A stretch of DNA of 64,000 bases from Fulvivirga ulvae (GCF_021389975.1 NZ_CP089981.1:6845501-6909500); one strand, 5' to 3'; counted from the stretch's first letter, positions 7,633-17,125 are shown. The notes: generated by a model from the sequence alone, not told the origin. Program-made: numbers and translations.

Positions 7633-8822
7633 TTTGCTTTCACTTCTTTAATAGATGTAGCCATAACTTCAACTACTTTTTTCAGTTCTTCTTCTGTAAT
7701 GATCAATGGAGGCACAAAACGCACCACCTTGTCGGCAGTAGCATTGGCTATTACTCTATGTTCCAACATTTTTGCGGCAACCGGCTTGGCTTCAAATTCA
7801 AATTCGGCACCAACCATAAGGCCAAGTCCCCTGACTTCTTTCAGGCCTTCCGGATTGCTCTTTTTGATCTCGTTTCTCAGAAATTCACCTTTCTTCTCTA
7901 CTTCTTTGAGGAATTCGGGCTCCTTGATAATGTTGAGTGTAGCCAAAGAAGCTGCACATGCCAGCGGATTTCCGCCAAAGGTTGTACCGTGGTCACCAAA
8001 ATCTATGGCCGAGCCTATTTTTTCATTGCAAAGAATAGCTCCAACAGGCATACCTCCTCCGAGTCCTTTGGCCAGGGTCATGATATCTGGCTCAATGCCG
8101 AAGTGCTCTTTGGCAAACATTTTACCGGTCCTTCCTATCCCACATTGGATCTCGTCGAATATCAATACTATATCCTTTTCATCGCAAAGCTTTCTGAGCT
8201 GATGGAGATACTCTTTGTCCACCACGTTAATACCTCCCTCTCCCTGTACCGGCTCAAGAATAATGGCTGCAGTCTGGTCATCGATGGTATTTTCCACTGC
8301 TTTTATGTCATTAAAAGCCACTTGCTGAAAGCCCTGGGGTATTGGTTCAAAGCCGTTTTGCATGGCCTTTTTCCCCATAGCGATGGTTGCAAGTGTCCTG
8401 CCGTGGAACGACCCCTGCATAGCGATCACATTACCGCCCCTTTGCTTACTATGCGCATATTTCCTGGCCAGCTTGATGGCACCTTCCACCGATTCCGCTC
8501 CGCTATTGGACAGGAATACACGGTCAAGGCCGGAAAGCTCACATAGTAATTTGGAGAGCATAGCCTGTGGCTTGCTTACAAAGAAGTTGGAAATATGCAC
8601 CAGCTCACGAGCCTGATTACAAATAGCCTCGGTAACAGCGGGATGGCAGTGGCCGAGGTTACATACGGCAATACCTGCCAGGGCATCGAGGTATTCGTTG
8701 CCCTCAATATCCCACAGCTTGGTACCTTTCCCTTTATTGAAAGCTACCGGATAGCGCCTGAAAGTTTGTAAATAGTATTCCTTGTCAAGTTCATTGAGTG
8801 TTGCGTTTGTTAACGCTTCCAT
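7629..8822 (-). CDS. argD: Acetylornithine aminotransferase
   Basis: 397 residues, a class-III PLP aminotransferase. Visible motifs are SNSGAESVEGAIKLARKY (105-122), GSFHGRT (137-143), FDEIQCGIGRTG with Asp223, and the PLP lysine Lys252 in TLAKGLGGGMPVGA. It converts N-acetylglutamate semialdehyde to N-acetylornithine. Second gene of the operon, 12 nt after argB and overlapping argC by 4 nt. Closely related ornithine or succinylornithine aminotransferases cannot be excluded from sequence, but the operon context supports ArgD. Confidence 0.93.
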   Translation of the reverse strand: MEALTNATLNELDKEYYLQTFRRYPVAFNKGKGTKLWDIEGNEYLDALAGIAVCNLGHCHPAVTEAICNQARELVHISNFFVSKPQAMLSKLLCELSGLDRVFLSNSGAESVEGAIKLARKYAHSKQRGGNVIAMQGSFHGRTLATIAMGKKAMQNGFEPIPQGFQQVAFNDIKAVENTIDDQTAAIILEPVQGEGGINVVDKEYLHQLRKLCDEKDIVLIFDEIQCGIGRTGKMFAKEHFGIEPDIMTLAKGLGGGMPVGAILCNEKIGSAIDFGDHGTTFGGNPLACAASLATLNIIKEPEFLKEVEKKGEFLRNEIKKSNPEGLKEVRGLGLMVGAEFEFEAKPVAAKMLEHRVIANATADKVVRFVPPLIITEEELKKVVEVMATSIKEVKAK

Positions 8823-8834
8823 AAATAGTTAGGG

Positions 8835-9677
8835 TTATAGTTTTATAGTAGTTCCTATAGATTGATTTTCATCCATGAGCGAAAGGATTTGCTCTGGTTT
8901 CTTCCCATTGATAATGGTGGCACGGGAAGCTCCTTTTTCTACTGCCAGGCGGCAGGCATCTGTTTTTGGTATCATTCCACCTTTAATAACCCCTTCATCA
9001 ATGAATTGTTTGATATTTTGTAGAGAAATTTCCCTAATCAGGCTATCGGAGTCGTTAATGTCCCTCATGAGGCCATCTACATCTGTCAATACACCAAAAA
9101 CCTGTGCGTTCAGGTGTCCGGCGAGGCTGCCGGCAAAAAGGTCTGCATTAATATTGTAACTATTCCCCTCTTCATCTGTAGCTATACAGGTGATGACAGG
9201 TATGAAATCCTGCTCAAGCAAAAGATAGATCAATCGAGGGTCTATTTGACTTACTTCGCCTACCTGCCCAAGGTCTGTGCGGGTGATGTTTCCGTTATCG
9301 TTGTGCTCGTGATAGTACCTTTTGGCAGTAATGATCTTGCCATCGCGGCCGGAAAGGCCCACAGCCGTCTGGCCAAGACTGTTTATAAGATTAACCACCT
9401 CACCGTTGACCCGGCCTTTCAGCGCCATTTCTACGTAGCGTAGTGCCTCCGGGCTTGTTTTTCGGTGGCCGTGTATAAACTCACTTTTGATATCAACCTG
9501 ATCAAGAATTTCCTGGATAAAGGGACCTCCTCCGTGTACGATTACGACAGCATATCCCTGTGACTTAAGTGTGCAGATATTTTTCAGGACAGCTCGTTGG
9601 AGATTTTCCGAGACCATGGCGTTACCGCCATACTTGATAACTATGATAGGTTTTGACTTGCTGTTTTTTTCCTCCAT
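8835..9677 (-). CDS. argB: Acetylglutamate kinase
   Basis: 280 residues of the amino-acid kinase fold. Lys15 in the KYGGNAM motif and the VHGGGPFIQEILDQ loop bind phosphate and N-acetylglutamate. The family blocks GLSGRDGKIITAKR, INADLFAGSLAGHL and KGGMIPKTDACRLAVEKGASRATIING are all present. It phosphorylates N-acetylglutamate, the second step of arginine synthesis and often the feedback-controlled one. First gene of the operon. I could not identify a convincing promoter or ARG box in the 149 nt upstream. Confidence 0.96.
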   Translation of the reverse strand: MEEKNSKSKPIIVIKYGGNAMVSENLQRAVLKNICTLKSQGYAVVIVHGGGPFIQEILDQVDIKSEFIHGHRKTSPEALRYVEMALKGRVNGEVVNLINSLGQTAVGLSGRDGKIITAKRYYHEHNDNGNITRTDLGQVGEVSQIDPRLIYLLLEQDFIPVITCIATDEEGNSYNINADLFAGSLAGHLNAQVFGVLTDVDGLMRDINDSDSLIREISLQNIKQFIDEGVIKGGMIPKTDACRLAVEKGASRATIINGKKPEQILSLMDENQSIGTTIKL

Positions 9678-9826
9678 GTTATAGATGCTAAGTTAGGCAA
9701 TAACAGAAGGAATAGAAAGAAATGTGGCGTTTAATCCAATATTCCAACCAAAACAGTATCCACAAGTTGAGTGATTAATTAAAGTTTTAAGAATCAAAAG
9801 CATATTATTTTCGTTACCTTAGATAT

Positions 9827-10069
9827 ATGAAATCCAGAGAAATAAGTATCGCTGACAACTTTACCGAAATGATAAAATCACTAAGTGATGATGTTAAACT
9901 TGATATTATAAAAAAAATTAAAAAATCACTTAATAAAAGTAAAGCTGCTTCACCTGACGACTCATGGAGTGACCTTTTTGGTTCATTTAAATCCAAAAAG
10001 ACCGCGGATGATATAATAAAGGAGCTAAAAGCGGAGAGGTACTCAAATCGCCACATTGAAGATATTTAA
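9827..10069 (+). CDS. Small acidic/basic protein, candidate antitoxin of the VapC pair
   Basis: 80 residues directly ahead of a PIN-domain toxin, 5 nt apart. The sequence has an N-terminal amphipathic part (ISIADNFTEMIKSLSDDVKLDIIKKIKKSLN) and a C-terminal charged tail (TADDIIKELKAERYSNRHIEDI), which resembles the toxin-wrapping segment of VapB-type antitoxins. I do not recognise a standard AbrB, Phd or RHH DNA-binding domain, so the family is uncertain. Position, size and tight spacing are the main arguments. Confidence 0.7.
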   Translation: MKSREISIADNFTEMIKSLSDDVKLDIIKKIKKSLNKSKAASPDDSWSDLFGSFKSKKTADDIIKELKAERYSNRHIEDI

Positions 10070-10074
10070 ACTCC

Positions 10075-10470
10075 TTGAAATACCTTTTAGACACCAATAT
10101 TTGTATTTACTTTCTCAAAGGAAAATATAATCTTGCCGAAAAATTTGCAAAAGCGGGCTCAGGAAATTTATATATATCAGAAATTACTATAGCCGAGCTT
10201 AAATTCGGTGCAGAAAAAAGTGAATTTCCAAGAAAGAACAGGTTAACAGTCCAAAACTTTGTCGACAGATTTAGCAAAATACCCATCTTTAGTTCGTTAG
10301 ACATATTTGCTCAAGAAAAGGCTCGGCTTCGTAAAGCTGGAGAATTAGTTGATGACTTTGATCTGCTGATCGGCGCAACAGCTATCAGCAACAAAATGAC
10401 ACTTGTAACTAATAACGAAAAGCATTTCATACGTTTAAAAAAAATCAAACTGGAAAATTGGACTGAATAA
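10075..10470 (+). CDS. vapC: PIN-domain ribonuclease toxin (VapC-like)
   Basis: 131 residues with the PIN nuclease acidic set intact: Asp6 in LLDTN, Glu41 in IAELKFGAEKS, Asp96 in DDFDLLIGATA, and TNNEKHF (Asn113, Glu115) near the C-terminus. VapC enzymes are Mg-dependent RNases that cut tRNA or rRNA when freed from the antitoxin. The start is TTG at 10075 (KYLLDTN follows directly); no ATG precedes the conserved first strand, so the non-ATG start is well supported and probably lowers toxin translation relative to the antitoxin. Confidence 0.87.
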   Translation: MKYLLDTNICIYFLKGKYNLAEKFAKAGSGNLYISEITIAELKFGAEKSEFPRKNRLTVQNFVDRFSKIPIFSSLDIFAQEKARLRKAGELVDDFDLLIGATAISNKMTLVTNNEKHFIRLKKIKLENWTE

Positions 10471-10508
10471 TTCACGTTTTTTGAATTCTAAATCATCCAA
10501 AAAGACCC

Positions 10509-11000
10509 ATGATCAAATTCAAAACCACTATCGGCCAGTTAGACTATCTCAACATGAAGTACCTTGAGGTACCCAAAGAAGTAGTTGATGCGTTCGGCAC
10601 GTTAAAAATCAGGCTGGTTTGTACTGTTAACAACTCCCTTAACTTTCAGTGCGGGCTGATGGCCCTGGGCGAAGGCAAAGCGTACATTAGCATCAATGCC
10701 AAACGCATGAAGGAACTTGGCGTAAAGTTGGGCGATGAGGTGCATGTGGCCCTTAAAAAGGATGACAGCAAATATGGTATGGATGTACCGGAAGAGCTGG
10801 CAGAACTACTAAAGCAGGACTATGAGGGCAAGCACCGGTTTGACAAACTGACACCAGCCATGCAGCGATACATTATCTATCATGTGTCAGGTGTGAAAAG
10901 CCCAAACCTTCGCCTCGACAGGGCCATTATGCTTATTGAGAATCTCAAAAAATCAGTTGAAGGTAAGGAGACATTCCGCTTTCTACTGGGCAAAGACTAG
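10509..11000 (+). CDS. DUF1905 / YdeI-OmpD-associated family protein
   Basis: 163 residues. The N-terminal half (about 1-85) fits DUF1905, a small beta-barrel found as FKTTIGQLDY...YLEVPKEVVDAFG...VTVNN-like sequences with the LGVKLGDEVHVALKKDDSKYG ending. The C-terminal half (100-155) is the bacteriocin-protection YdeI/OmdA type helical segment (FDKLTPAMQRYIIYHVSGVKSPNLRLDRAIMLIENLKK). Members have been linked to tolerance of antimicrobial peptides in enterics; the role here is unknown. It follows the toxin gene after 38 nt and may be read from the same transcript. Confidence 0.75.
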   Translation: MIKFKTTIGQLDYLNMKYLEVPKEVVDAFGTLKIRLVCTVNNSLNFQCGLMALGEGKAYISINAKRMKELGVKLGDEVHVALKKDDSKYGMDVPEELAELLKQDYEGKHRFDKLTPAMQRYIIYHVSGVKSPNLRLDRAIMLIENLKKSVEGKETFRFLLGKD

Positions 11001-11083
11001 AGTAAAATTTACACAAAAAAATCTCAAAAAAACGGAGGCTTTTTATTATCTTGTGCAGATTATCTGAAACCCAAAAGCCCCCC

Positions 11084-12445
11084 ATGCATAGGTTTACGTT
11101 ACTCTTATTCTCTCTTATAATTTTCAATGCAAATGCCCAAAATGGCAGGTTTATTCAGCAGGTTGACCTCACGGCAGAAGAAAACGCTCCCTTTTTCTCC
11201 AGAGATTATTCATTGCCCGAACTAACCATTGAAGCAATCAGGGCGGGGGAGATCCATGCCTACGATGTTGATTACTCCAAAAACACGCTCACAACCTTAA
11301 CCCCGGAGCAGTTCTCATCCCGGCTAATCATCAGTATAGAAGACTTTGGCTTTGGTTCTTCAGATACTATTTTGTATGCCGGCAACGACTTTAATACTAT
11401 TGAGATAGATCTATCCAAAAAGAATAATGAGATTACTGCGATCCATTACATTCATTTTAAAGTCAAAGACAGCGCCACTCCTGGGCAGCCCAGATTTTCC
11501 GTATCCTTTACAGAACTATCCGATTACCTCATTCAAAAAAAGGCGCTATGGATCCGCAACAGTAGCTCATGGTTTTGGAAAGGTCAGGTCGCCCATTTAA
11601 ACGGTTACTATGCAAGTGATATTATTTACAACACTTTCCCCGACGCCAACTATAGCTATATACACCTTTACAAGGGTGCTGATGGAAGCTATGAGAAACT
11701 CCAGGTTTACAGTATGGACCACACTCTGGCTCAGGAATTACCTTTACGAAGCTCATCTATAAAAGCTGAAATTAAACTCATGGCTTCGGCCCTGCAGAAC
11801 GGCGACTATCTTGCCTTTGGTGAGGAAAAGCTAAGGACCAAAATTCGGGAAACTTCAAAACTCGTAACACCACATGCCCTTGATGAAAATTTCATGATCA
11901 TCCAAAATGAAGAAATACACCTTTTACATCCCGAAAACACCAAATTCTATATGGAAGATAAGGAGCTGCCCACACTTATTATAGAAGCCATAGAAGAAGG
12001 TAAAATAACCAAGATATTTAAAGACAATTTACTGACCGCTCCGATGACCAAGGAAGAGTGGCTGCACAACGCCAGTGAGGAAGTTATGTACTCTGAGGAC
12101 GACTGGGAAAGTGAGGATGATTTTGAAAGTCGCAGGGTAATGTACTCAGGCCGTTCAGCAACGATTGTGGCTGTTTCATGGAAAAAGTACTTTAACCTGC
12201 AGGGTGAGGTATTGGCGCAAATGCCTCATTCCATAGGCTTGTTTATCGGCCCTGAACAAACATTGACCGGACTAAGCAAACCGTTGGGATATTTTTCTTT
12301 TAACGATGTCTATCACGTCCTGAAAAATTCTCCGGATGCCTACTACAACTCGCCCGAATCCGGCAATTTCATTAATGACCTGATGAAGAGGGATTACTTT
12401 TCGTATTTTACCTCTACATCCGGGATCATGGTGCAAAGCCGATAG
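11084..12445 (+). CDS. Secreted GldN-like repeat protein
   Basis: About 453 residues from the ATG at 11084, chosen because it opens a clean signal peptide MHRFTLLLFSLIIFNANAQ; the frame stays open further upstream. Two similar segments are visible: ELTIEAIRAGEIHAYDVDY...LTPEQF near the start and TLIIEAIEEGKITKIFKDN...MTKEEW in the second half. The pattern 'LIxEAIxxGxIxAY...LTxEEF' is typical of the gliding/T9SS ring protein GldN (PorN). The rest of the protein differs, so I read it as a GldN-related periplasmic protein and not the core GldN. No other gld genes are nearby. Confidence 0.55.
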   Translation: MHRFTLLLFSLIIFNANAQNGRFIQQVDLTAEENAPFFSRDYSLPELTIEAIRAGEIHAYDVDYSKNTLTTLTPEQFSSRLIISIEDFGFGSSDTILYAGNDFNTIEIDLSKKNNEITAIHYIHFKVKDSATPGQPRFSVSFTELSDYLIQKKALWIRNSSSWFWKGQVAHLNGYYASDIIYNTFPDANYSYIHLYKGADGSYEKLQVYSMDHTLAQELPLRSSSIKAEIKLMASALQNGDYLAFGEEKLRTKIRETSKLVTPHALDENFMIIQNEEIHLLHPENTKFYMEDKELPTLIIEAIEEGKITKIFKDNLLTAPMTKEEWLHNASEEVMYSEDDWESEDDFESRRVMYSGRSATIVAVSWKKYFNLQGEVLAQMPHSIGLFIGPEQTLTGLSKPLGYFSFNDVYHVLKNSPDAYYNSPESGNFINDLMKRDYFSYFTSTSGIMVQSR

Positions 12446-12524
12446 TTGCTTTTTTTGTATGTTAATGAGCATGTAAATTGCCTCGTGAAATTAGATTTTC
12501 TGTTTTCCTTTTTAACTTTACCTT

Positions 12525-13502
12525 ATGTTCAGAACAGAAATCACCCCACAGGCATCAGAGGAAAAAATAAATATCTCATCTCCTATCCTGTCTATTGGCT
12601 CCTGCTTTTCAGATTGCATGGGCCAGCGGTTAACCACTTATAAATTTGACAGCCTGGCAAATCCCTATGGCACGGTCTATAATCCTGTTTCTATTTTCAA
12701 GCTTGTGGAATACACACTTTCGAAAAGCTATCCGGGGTCTTCCACTTATGTAGAAACGCATGGCCTACATGCCAATTATGACTTTCATTCTTCTTTCTCT
12801 CACGAAGAGCCTATGGAGATAGAAAAGGCTATTCAAAATGCCATAGATCATGCCCATAAACATCTGAAAAAGGCCAACTGGCTGATCCTTACTTTCGGCA
12901 CTTCATTCATTTACCGAAGAAAAAGCAACAAAGAAATAGTGGCCAACTGTCACAAAATACCGGCCAGCCGATTTAACAAAGAGTTGCTTACTCAGAAACA
13001 GATCATTGAAAAATTTGAAGCTTTCCACCGCCAGTTGATGAGTGCCTGCCCTGACATCAGGGTCATTCTCACAGTTTCGCCCGTAAGGCACATTAAAGAT
13101 ACCATGGAGCAAAACAGTGTGAGCAAATCCATATTAAGGATAACCTGCGACACACTGGCAAGGGAGTATGACAATGTACAGTACTTCCCCAGCTACGAAA
13201 TTATGATGGACGATCTTCGTGATTACAGGTTTTACAAAACGGATATGATCCACCCCACCCGGGATGCCGAAGATTACATCTGGAAGAAGTTTACTGAGGC
13301 TTACCTGGACACTGATACGGCCTCGTTTGTAGAGGAGTGGGACAAAATACTTAAAGCTATACACCACCATCCTTTTAACCCGGCCTCTGAAGCTCACCAG
13401 AAGTTTTTGCGGGAAACTATAGCGCGGGTCAGGCGTTTAGAAAATAAGATTGACATTAGCCAGGAAATTACCCTGCTGGAGCAGCAATTGATAAACAAAT
13501 GA
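12525..13502 (+). CDS. GSCFA-domain protein
   Basis: 325 residues of the GSCFA family, named after the motif seen here as GSCFS (25-29) with a downstream LTFGTSFIYR, FEAFHRQLM and VILTVSPVRHIKD. The fold is related to SGNH/GDSL hydrolases, so an esterase or acyl-transfer activity is plausible, with no known substrate. The stop overlaps the start of the next gene by 4 nt (13499-13502), so the two are translated together. No signal peptide is seen. Confidence 0.87.
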   Translation: MFRTEITPQASEEKINISSPILSIGSCFSDCMGQRLTTYKFDSLANPYGTVYNPVSIFKLVEYTLSKSYPGSSTYVETHGLHANYDFHSSFSHEEPMEIEKAIQNAIDHAHKHLKKANWLILTFGTSFIYRRKSNKEIVANCHKIPASRFNKELLTQKQIIEKFEAFHRQLMSACPDIRVILTVSPVRHIKDTMEQNSVSKSILRITCDTLAREYDNVQYFPSYEIMMDDLRDYRFYKTDMIHPTRDAEDYIWKKFTEAYLDTDTASFVEEWDKILKAIHHHPFNPASEAHQKFLRETIARVRRLENKIDISQEITLLEQQLINK

Positions 13503-15625
13503 ATGCCTTCAGAATAACCGGAAACATTCTGCTGGCAATACTACTGACTCATTGCAATACTAAAACCTCAAACGAAAATACTATGAGCCAAGCGACTACC
13601 CATAAAGAAGGCAAAGCCAACCGCCTGATCCATGCTACCAGTCCATATTTACTGCAGCATGCCTATAATCCTGTAAACTGGTATCCCTGGGGCGAAGAGG
13701 CCCTGGAAAAAGCCCGTAAAGAGGATAAACCAATACTGGTAAGCATTGGTTATTCATCGTGCCACTGGTGCCATGTAATGGAAAGGGAGTCTTTTGAAAA
13801 TGACAGTATTGCTGCGATTATGAACGAGTACTTTGTGGCCATTAAGGTAGACCGTGAAGAAAGGCCGGATGTAGACCAGATCTACATGGACGCTGTGCAG
13901 GCGATGGGGCAAAATGGAGGCTGGCCACTGAACGTTTTCCTTACCTCTGACCAGAAGCCTTTTTACGGAGGCACATACTTTCCTCCCCAGGCGTGGGCAA
14001 AACTGCTGCAGCAGGTAGCCACAGTGTACCGTGAAAAACGCAGTGAAGTAGAAGAGTCGGCCGAGCAGCTCACCAATGCCATTGCCACCAGCGAAGTGGT
14101 AAAATACAGGCTGAAAGATGAAGGTGCTGAATACAGTATCAATGCCCTGGATATGATGTATGATAATATAGCGCAACACTTCGACAAGAAACGTGGTGGC
14201 TTCAATCGTGCACCGAAATTTCCGATGCCCGGCCAGTGGCTTTTCCTGCTTCGGTATTATCACCTTACTGATAACCAGGAGGCTCTTCGGCAGATAGAGG
14301 TAACGCTGAATGAAATTGCGTATGGTGGCATTTACGATCAGGCCGGAGGTGGTTTTGCCCGGTATTCCGTGGATGCCGACTGGCTTGTGCCTCACTTTGA
14401 AAAGATGCTGTATGATAACGGCCAACTGGTGAGCCTCTATTCCGAAGCTTATACCGTTACCGGACATGAACTATACAAGCAGGTGGTTTACCAGACTATA
14501 GAATGGCTCGAAAGGGAAATGACCAACAGCATGGGCGGCTTTTACTCCGCACTGGATGCTGACAGTGAAGGCGAAGAAGGTAAATTCTACGTTTGGACTA
14601 AGGATGAAATTGAACAGATAACAGGCAATGACAGTGATCTGATCGTTGATTACTACAACATCACTGAAGACGGCAACTGGGAAGAAGGCAAAAACATTTT
14701 GCACCGGACCGTGTCTGATCGTGAATTTGCAACCAAAAAAGGTATAGATGAAAAAACACTAGTTAAGAAAGTGGTCAACGCCAATACGCTGCTTTTAAAA
14801 GCACGGACGAACAGAGTAAGACCGGGCCTGGACGACAAGGCGCTTTCAGGGTGGAACGGTCTGATGCTTAAGGGTCTGGTGGATGCTTACGTAGCCTTTG
14901 GGGAGGAAAAATTCCTGATGCTGGCATTAAATAATGCAGCCTTTATCTCCGAGAGCATGAGTGACGGTGATCGCCTGTTCAGAAGCTACAAGGAAGGCAA
15001 AGCTTCGATTGATGGCTATCTTGAAGATTATGCACATGTTATAGATGCTTTTCTGGCTCTTTACCAGGCTACCTTTGATGAGCAATGGCTAACCAAAGCG
15101 CGGGAGCTGACTGACTATACTTTGGAACATTTTTATGACAGCGGTGAAAAGCTCTTTTTCTATACTGATGATAGTTCTGAAAAACTGATAGCCAGAAAAA
15201 AGGAAGTATTCGACAACGTCATCCCGGCTTCAAACTCACAAATGGCTATAAACCTGTACCTGCTGGGAGTCATTTTTGACCATGAGGATTACAAGGCCAA
15301 AAGCAGGGCAATGATTGGGAAAATGGTATCGCTACTGGAAGGTGAACCTGCTTATTTGTACAACTGGGGTATCCTTTACACCTATCTTACTGCCCCAACA
15401 GCTGAAGTAGCCATCGTCGGCACCAATGCCAATAATGTCAGGATCGACTTGGCCAAAAAGTACTATCCCAATAAAGTAGTGATGGGCACAAAGCAAAGCA
15501 GTGGCCTGCCTCTTTTAGCAGGCAAAATAACCAAAGAAGACGAAACTACGATATATGTCTGCTACAACAAAACCTGCAAACTGCCGGTAACAGAAGTAGA
15601 AAAGGCCTTTGAGCAACTAAAATAG
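13499..15625 (+). CDS. DUF255 / thioredoxin-like and six-hairpin glycosidase-like protein (YyaL type)
   Basis: 708 residues. The N-terminus is hydrophobic and ends in LLTHC (Cys19), a lipobox-like site with an unusual His at -1. The thioredoxin-like DUF255 domain follows: NRLIHATSPYLLQHAYNPVNWYPW, then the redox motif C88-H-W-C91 in YSSCHWCHVMERESFE. The remaining part is an alpha/alpha toroid (GGFYSALDADSEGEEGKFYVWT; DDKALSGWNGLM) resembling N-acylglucosamine epimerase-type folds. The family includes human SPATA20 and Bacillus YyaL; its reaction is not established. Translationally coupled to the GSCFA gene. Confidence 0.88.
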   Translation: MNAFRITGNILLAILLTHCNTKTSNENTMSQATTHKEGKANRLIHATSPYLLQHAYNPVNWYPWGEEALEKARKEDKPILVSIGYSSCHWCHVMERESFENDSIAAIMNEYFVAIKVDREERPDVDQIYMDAVQAMGQNGGWPLNVFLTSDQKPFYGGTYFPPQAWAKLLQQVATVYREKRSEVEESAEQLTNAIATSEVVKYRLKDEGAEYSINALDMMYDNIAQHFDKKRGGFNRAPKFPMPGQWLFLLRYYHLTDNQEALRQIEVTLNEIAYGGIYDQAGGGFARYSVDADWLVPHFEKMLYDNGQLVSLYSEAYTVTGHELYKQVVYQTIEWLEREMTNSMGGFYSALDADSEGEEGKFYVWTKDEIEQITGNDSDLIVDYYNITEDGNWEEGKNILHRTVSDREFATKKGIDEKTLVKKVVNANTLLLKARTNRVRPGLDDKALSGWNGLMLKGLVDAYVAFGEEKFLMLALNNAAFISESMSDGDRLFRSYKEGKASIDGYLEDYAHVIDAFLALYQATFDEQWLTKARELTDYTLEHFYDSGEKLFFYTDDSSEKLIARKKEVFDNVIPASNSQMAINLYLLGVIFDHEDYKAKSRAMIGKMVSLLEGEPAYLYNWGILYTYLTAPTAEVAIVGTNANNVRIDLAKKYYPNKVVMGTKQSSGLPLLAGKITKEDETTIYVCYNKTCKLPVTEVEKAFEQLK

Positions 15626-15634
15626 AGAGCCTGC

Positions 15635-15667
15635 GGGAGTGTTATTCTGCAATGCTCCCTGCTTTTT
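15635..15667 (+). terminator. Probable terminator of the GSCFA-DUF255 pair
   Basis: GGGAG (15635-15639) pairs with CTCCC (15655-15659); with G-T wobbles the stem extends to about 9 bp (GGGAGTGTT with AATGCTCCC) and ends in a five-T run. It overlaps the last codons of the convergent thioesterase gene. Confidence 0.5.
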
Positions 15668-16085
15668 CATAGGCAAGTATTTCGCTTTTGAGCCATTCAG
15701 GTATGAGTATGGTTTTTCTTTCCTTCATGTCAAACATCACCTGTGTACTTCTGCCTTGTGCGTGAAGTATAGTTTGCCCCTCATGCTCCGTACAGATCAG
15801 GTACTCCAGGTCAAAACTTTTGCTACCGAAACGCATCGTACGCACCCAAACTGTAGGATCATGATCGGTCAGTTTAAGCTCTCTTTTATAGTCGCAGGAA
15901 ATGTTAGCAATCAAAAACATATTTTTATGCCAATCCCAGGTGTGGCTTGAGGCAGACATGTATTTGCCTCGGCCCAATTCAAAATATTGAATGTAAATAG
16001 AGTTATTGACATGGCCCAGCGGATCAAGGTCCATCCAACGTACCTGAAGGTCCTGCTTAAAAGTAAACTGCTTGAAAATATCCAT
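15642..16085 (-). CDS. Acyl-CoA thioesterase, 4HBT/YbgC family
   Basis: 147 residues with the hotdog-fold signature RWMDLDPLGHVNNSIYIQYFELGRGKY; Asp21 of DPLGHVNN is the usual catalytic acid. The second half has the strands SCDYKRELKLTDHDPTVWVRTMRFGSKSFDLEYLI. YbgC/FadM-type enzymes hydrolyse short to long acyl-CoA esters in the cytoplasm. The gene is convergent with the DUF255 gene and stands alone; nothing nearby indicates its acyl substrate. Confidence 0.88.
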   Translation of the reverse strand: MDIFKQFTFKQDLQVRWMDLDPLGHVNNSIYIQYFELGRGKYMSASSHTWDWHKNMFLIANISCDYKRELKLTDHDPTVWVRTMRFGSKSFDLEYLICTEHEGQTILHAQGRSTQVMFDMKERKTILIPEWLKSEILAYEKAGSIAE

Positions 16086-16241
16086 AATCTGATGTAATGT
16101 AGTTAGGTGAACCCCTTAGCTATATGGCTAATCCCGGTTCAGTGTGATCCGGCAAATATATGGTTTATGGGGTAAAGTTGGCAACCGGCAATTGCAATAG
16201 GCAAAAACCTCGCAAAAATAAACTTAAGACCCCTATGAGAG

Positions 16242-16895
16242 TTAATTGGTAGTCACCAGCATGGGAGCTATTGCTTTTTTCCATATTTCATAGCCGGCAG
16301 GGGTCATGTGGATGCCATCTTCAACATAAAGCTCCTGCCTCGGCTTACCTTCTTCTGTGAGCATAGGAGTGTAAACATCTATGAAGCTGAGGCCGGGTTT
16401 ACCCTCGGCGTATGTTTTGATCAACTGGTTGGCCTTCTCCATCTCCCCTGCTTTTGCCCACCGGGCAGGACTTGGTTTAATAGATAATACACTGATACGA
16501 GCTTCAGGAAACCTGGCTCTTATCATACCATAGACTGTACAAAAATCTCCGTAAACCTCAGTGGCACTCTTTCCGTGGGTTATGTCATTGTCTCCGGAAT
16601 ACAGCACTACCTGGGCAGGGTTATACCTGCCAATAACCCTTTCGAAATTCTCAATGATATCTATAAACTCTGAACCACCAAATCCTCTGTTAATGATTTT
16701 GTCATTATTCAGCGCATCGGCTACATCCTTCCACATACGAATGGATGAACTTCCTGTAAAAACAATAGCCCTTTCTTTAGGAGGATCATTCAATCTGTCT
16801 TGCTCATCAAATTTTTTAAATTCAGGCTCCCATTTACTCTGACTCTGAGCATTTGCCGCTGACAAGAATATAAGTACTATTATTAACCACCTCAT
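16242..16895 (-). CDS. Secreted SGNH/GDSL-type hydrolase
   Basis: About 217 residues from the ATG at 16893-16895, which opens a signal peptide MRWLIIVLIFLSAANAQS; an ATG seven codons upstream is possible but would spoil it. The SGNH blocks are present: block I as FTGSSSIRMW (Ser in GSS instead of GDS), block II GFGGSE, block III SGDNDIT and block V DGIHMTPAGYEIW with the catalytic Asp-His. It probably acts on esters, such as acetylated sugars, outside the cytoplasm. Confidence 0.87.
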   Translation of the reverse strand: MRWLIIVLIFLSAANAQSQSKWEPEFKKFDEQDRLNDPPKERAIVFTGSSSIRMWKDVADALNNDKIINRGFGGSEFIDIIENFERVIGRYNPAQVVLYSGDNDITHGKSATEVYGDFCTVYGMIRARFPEARISVLSIKPSPARWAKAGEMEKANQLIKTYAEGKPGLSFIDVYTPMLTEEGKPRQELYVEDGIHMTPAGYEIWKKAIAPMLVTTN

Positions 16896-17125
16896 TATCT
16901 GTAACTTAATTAACATCTGACAATATCATTACGCTTTTACTTTTAAAATCTCTAAAAAGTTGAAGAAACCAAAGAATTTTTTTCTAAATATATGGTTTAA
17001 GGCAGGTAACCTTTTTGCCACTTAGCGGATACAAGCGCATACAGCAGAGAGGTATAAGGGCAGCGTGAATCCGCCAACACCGCCTCTCTAAAGGTATGGT
17101 TGAGCTCCTTTCGCGAGTCCGTTTT

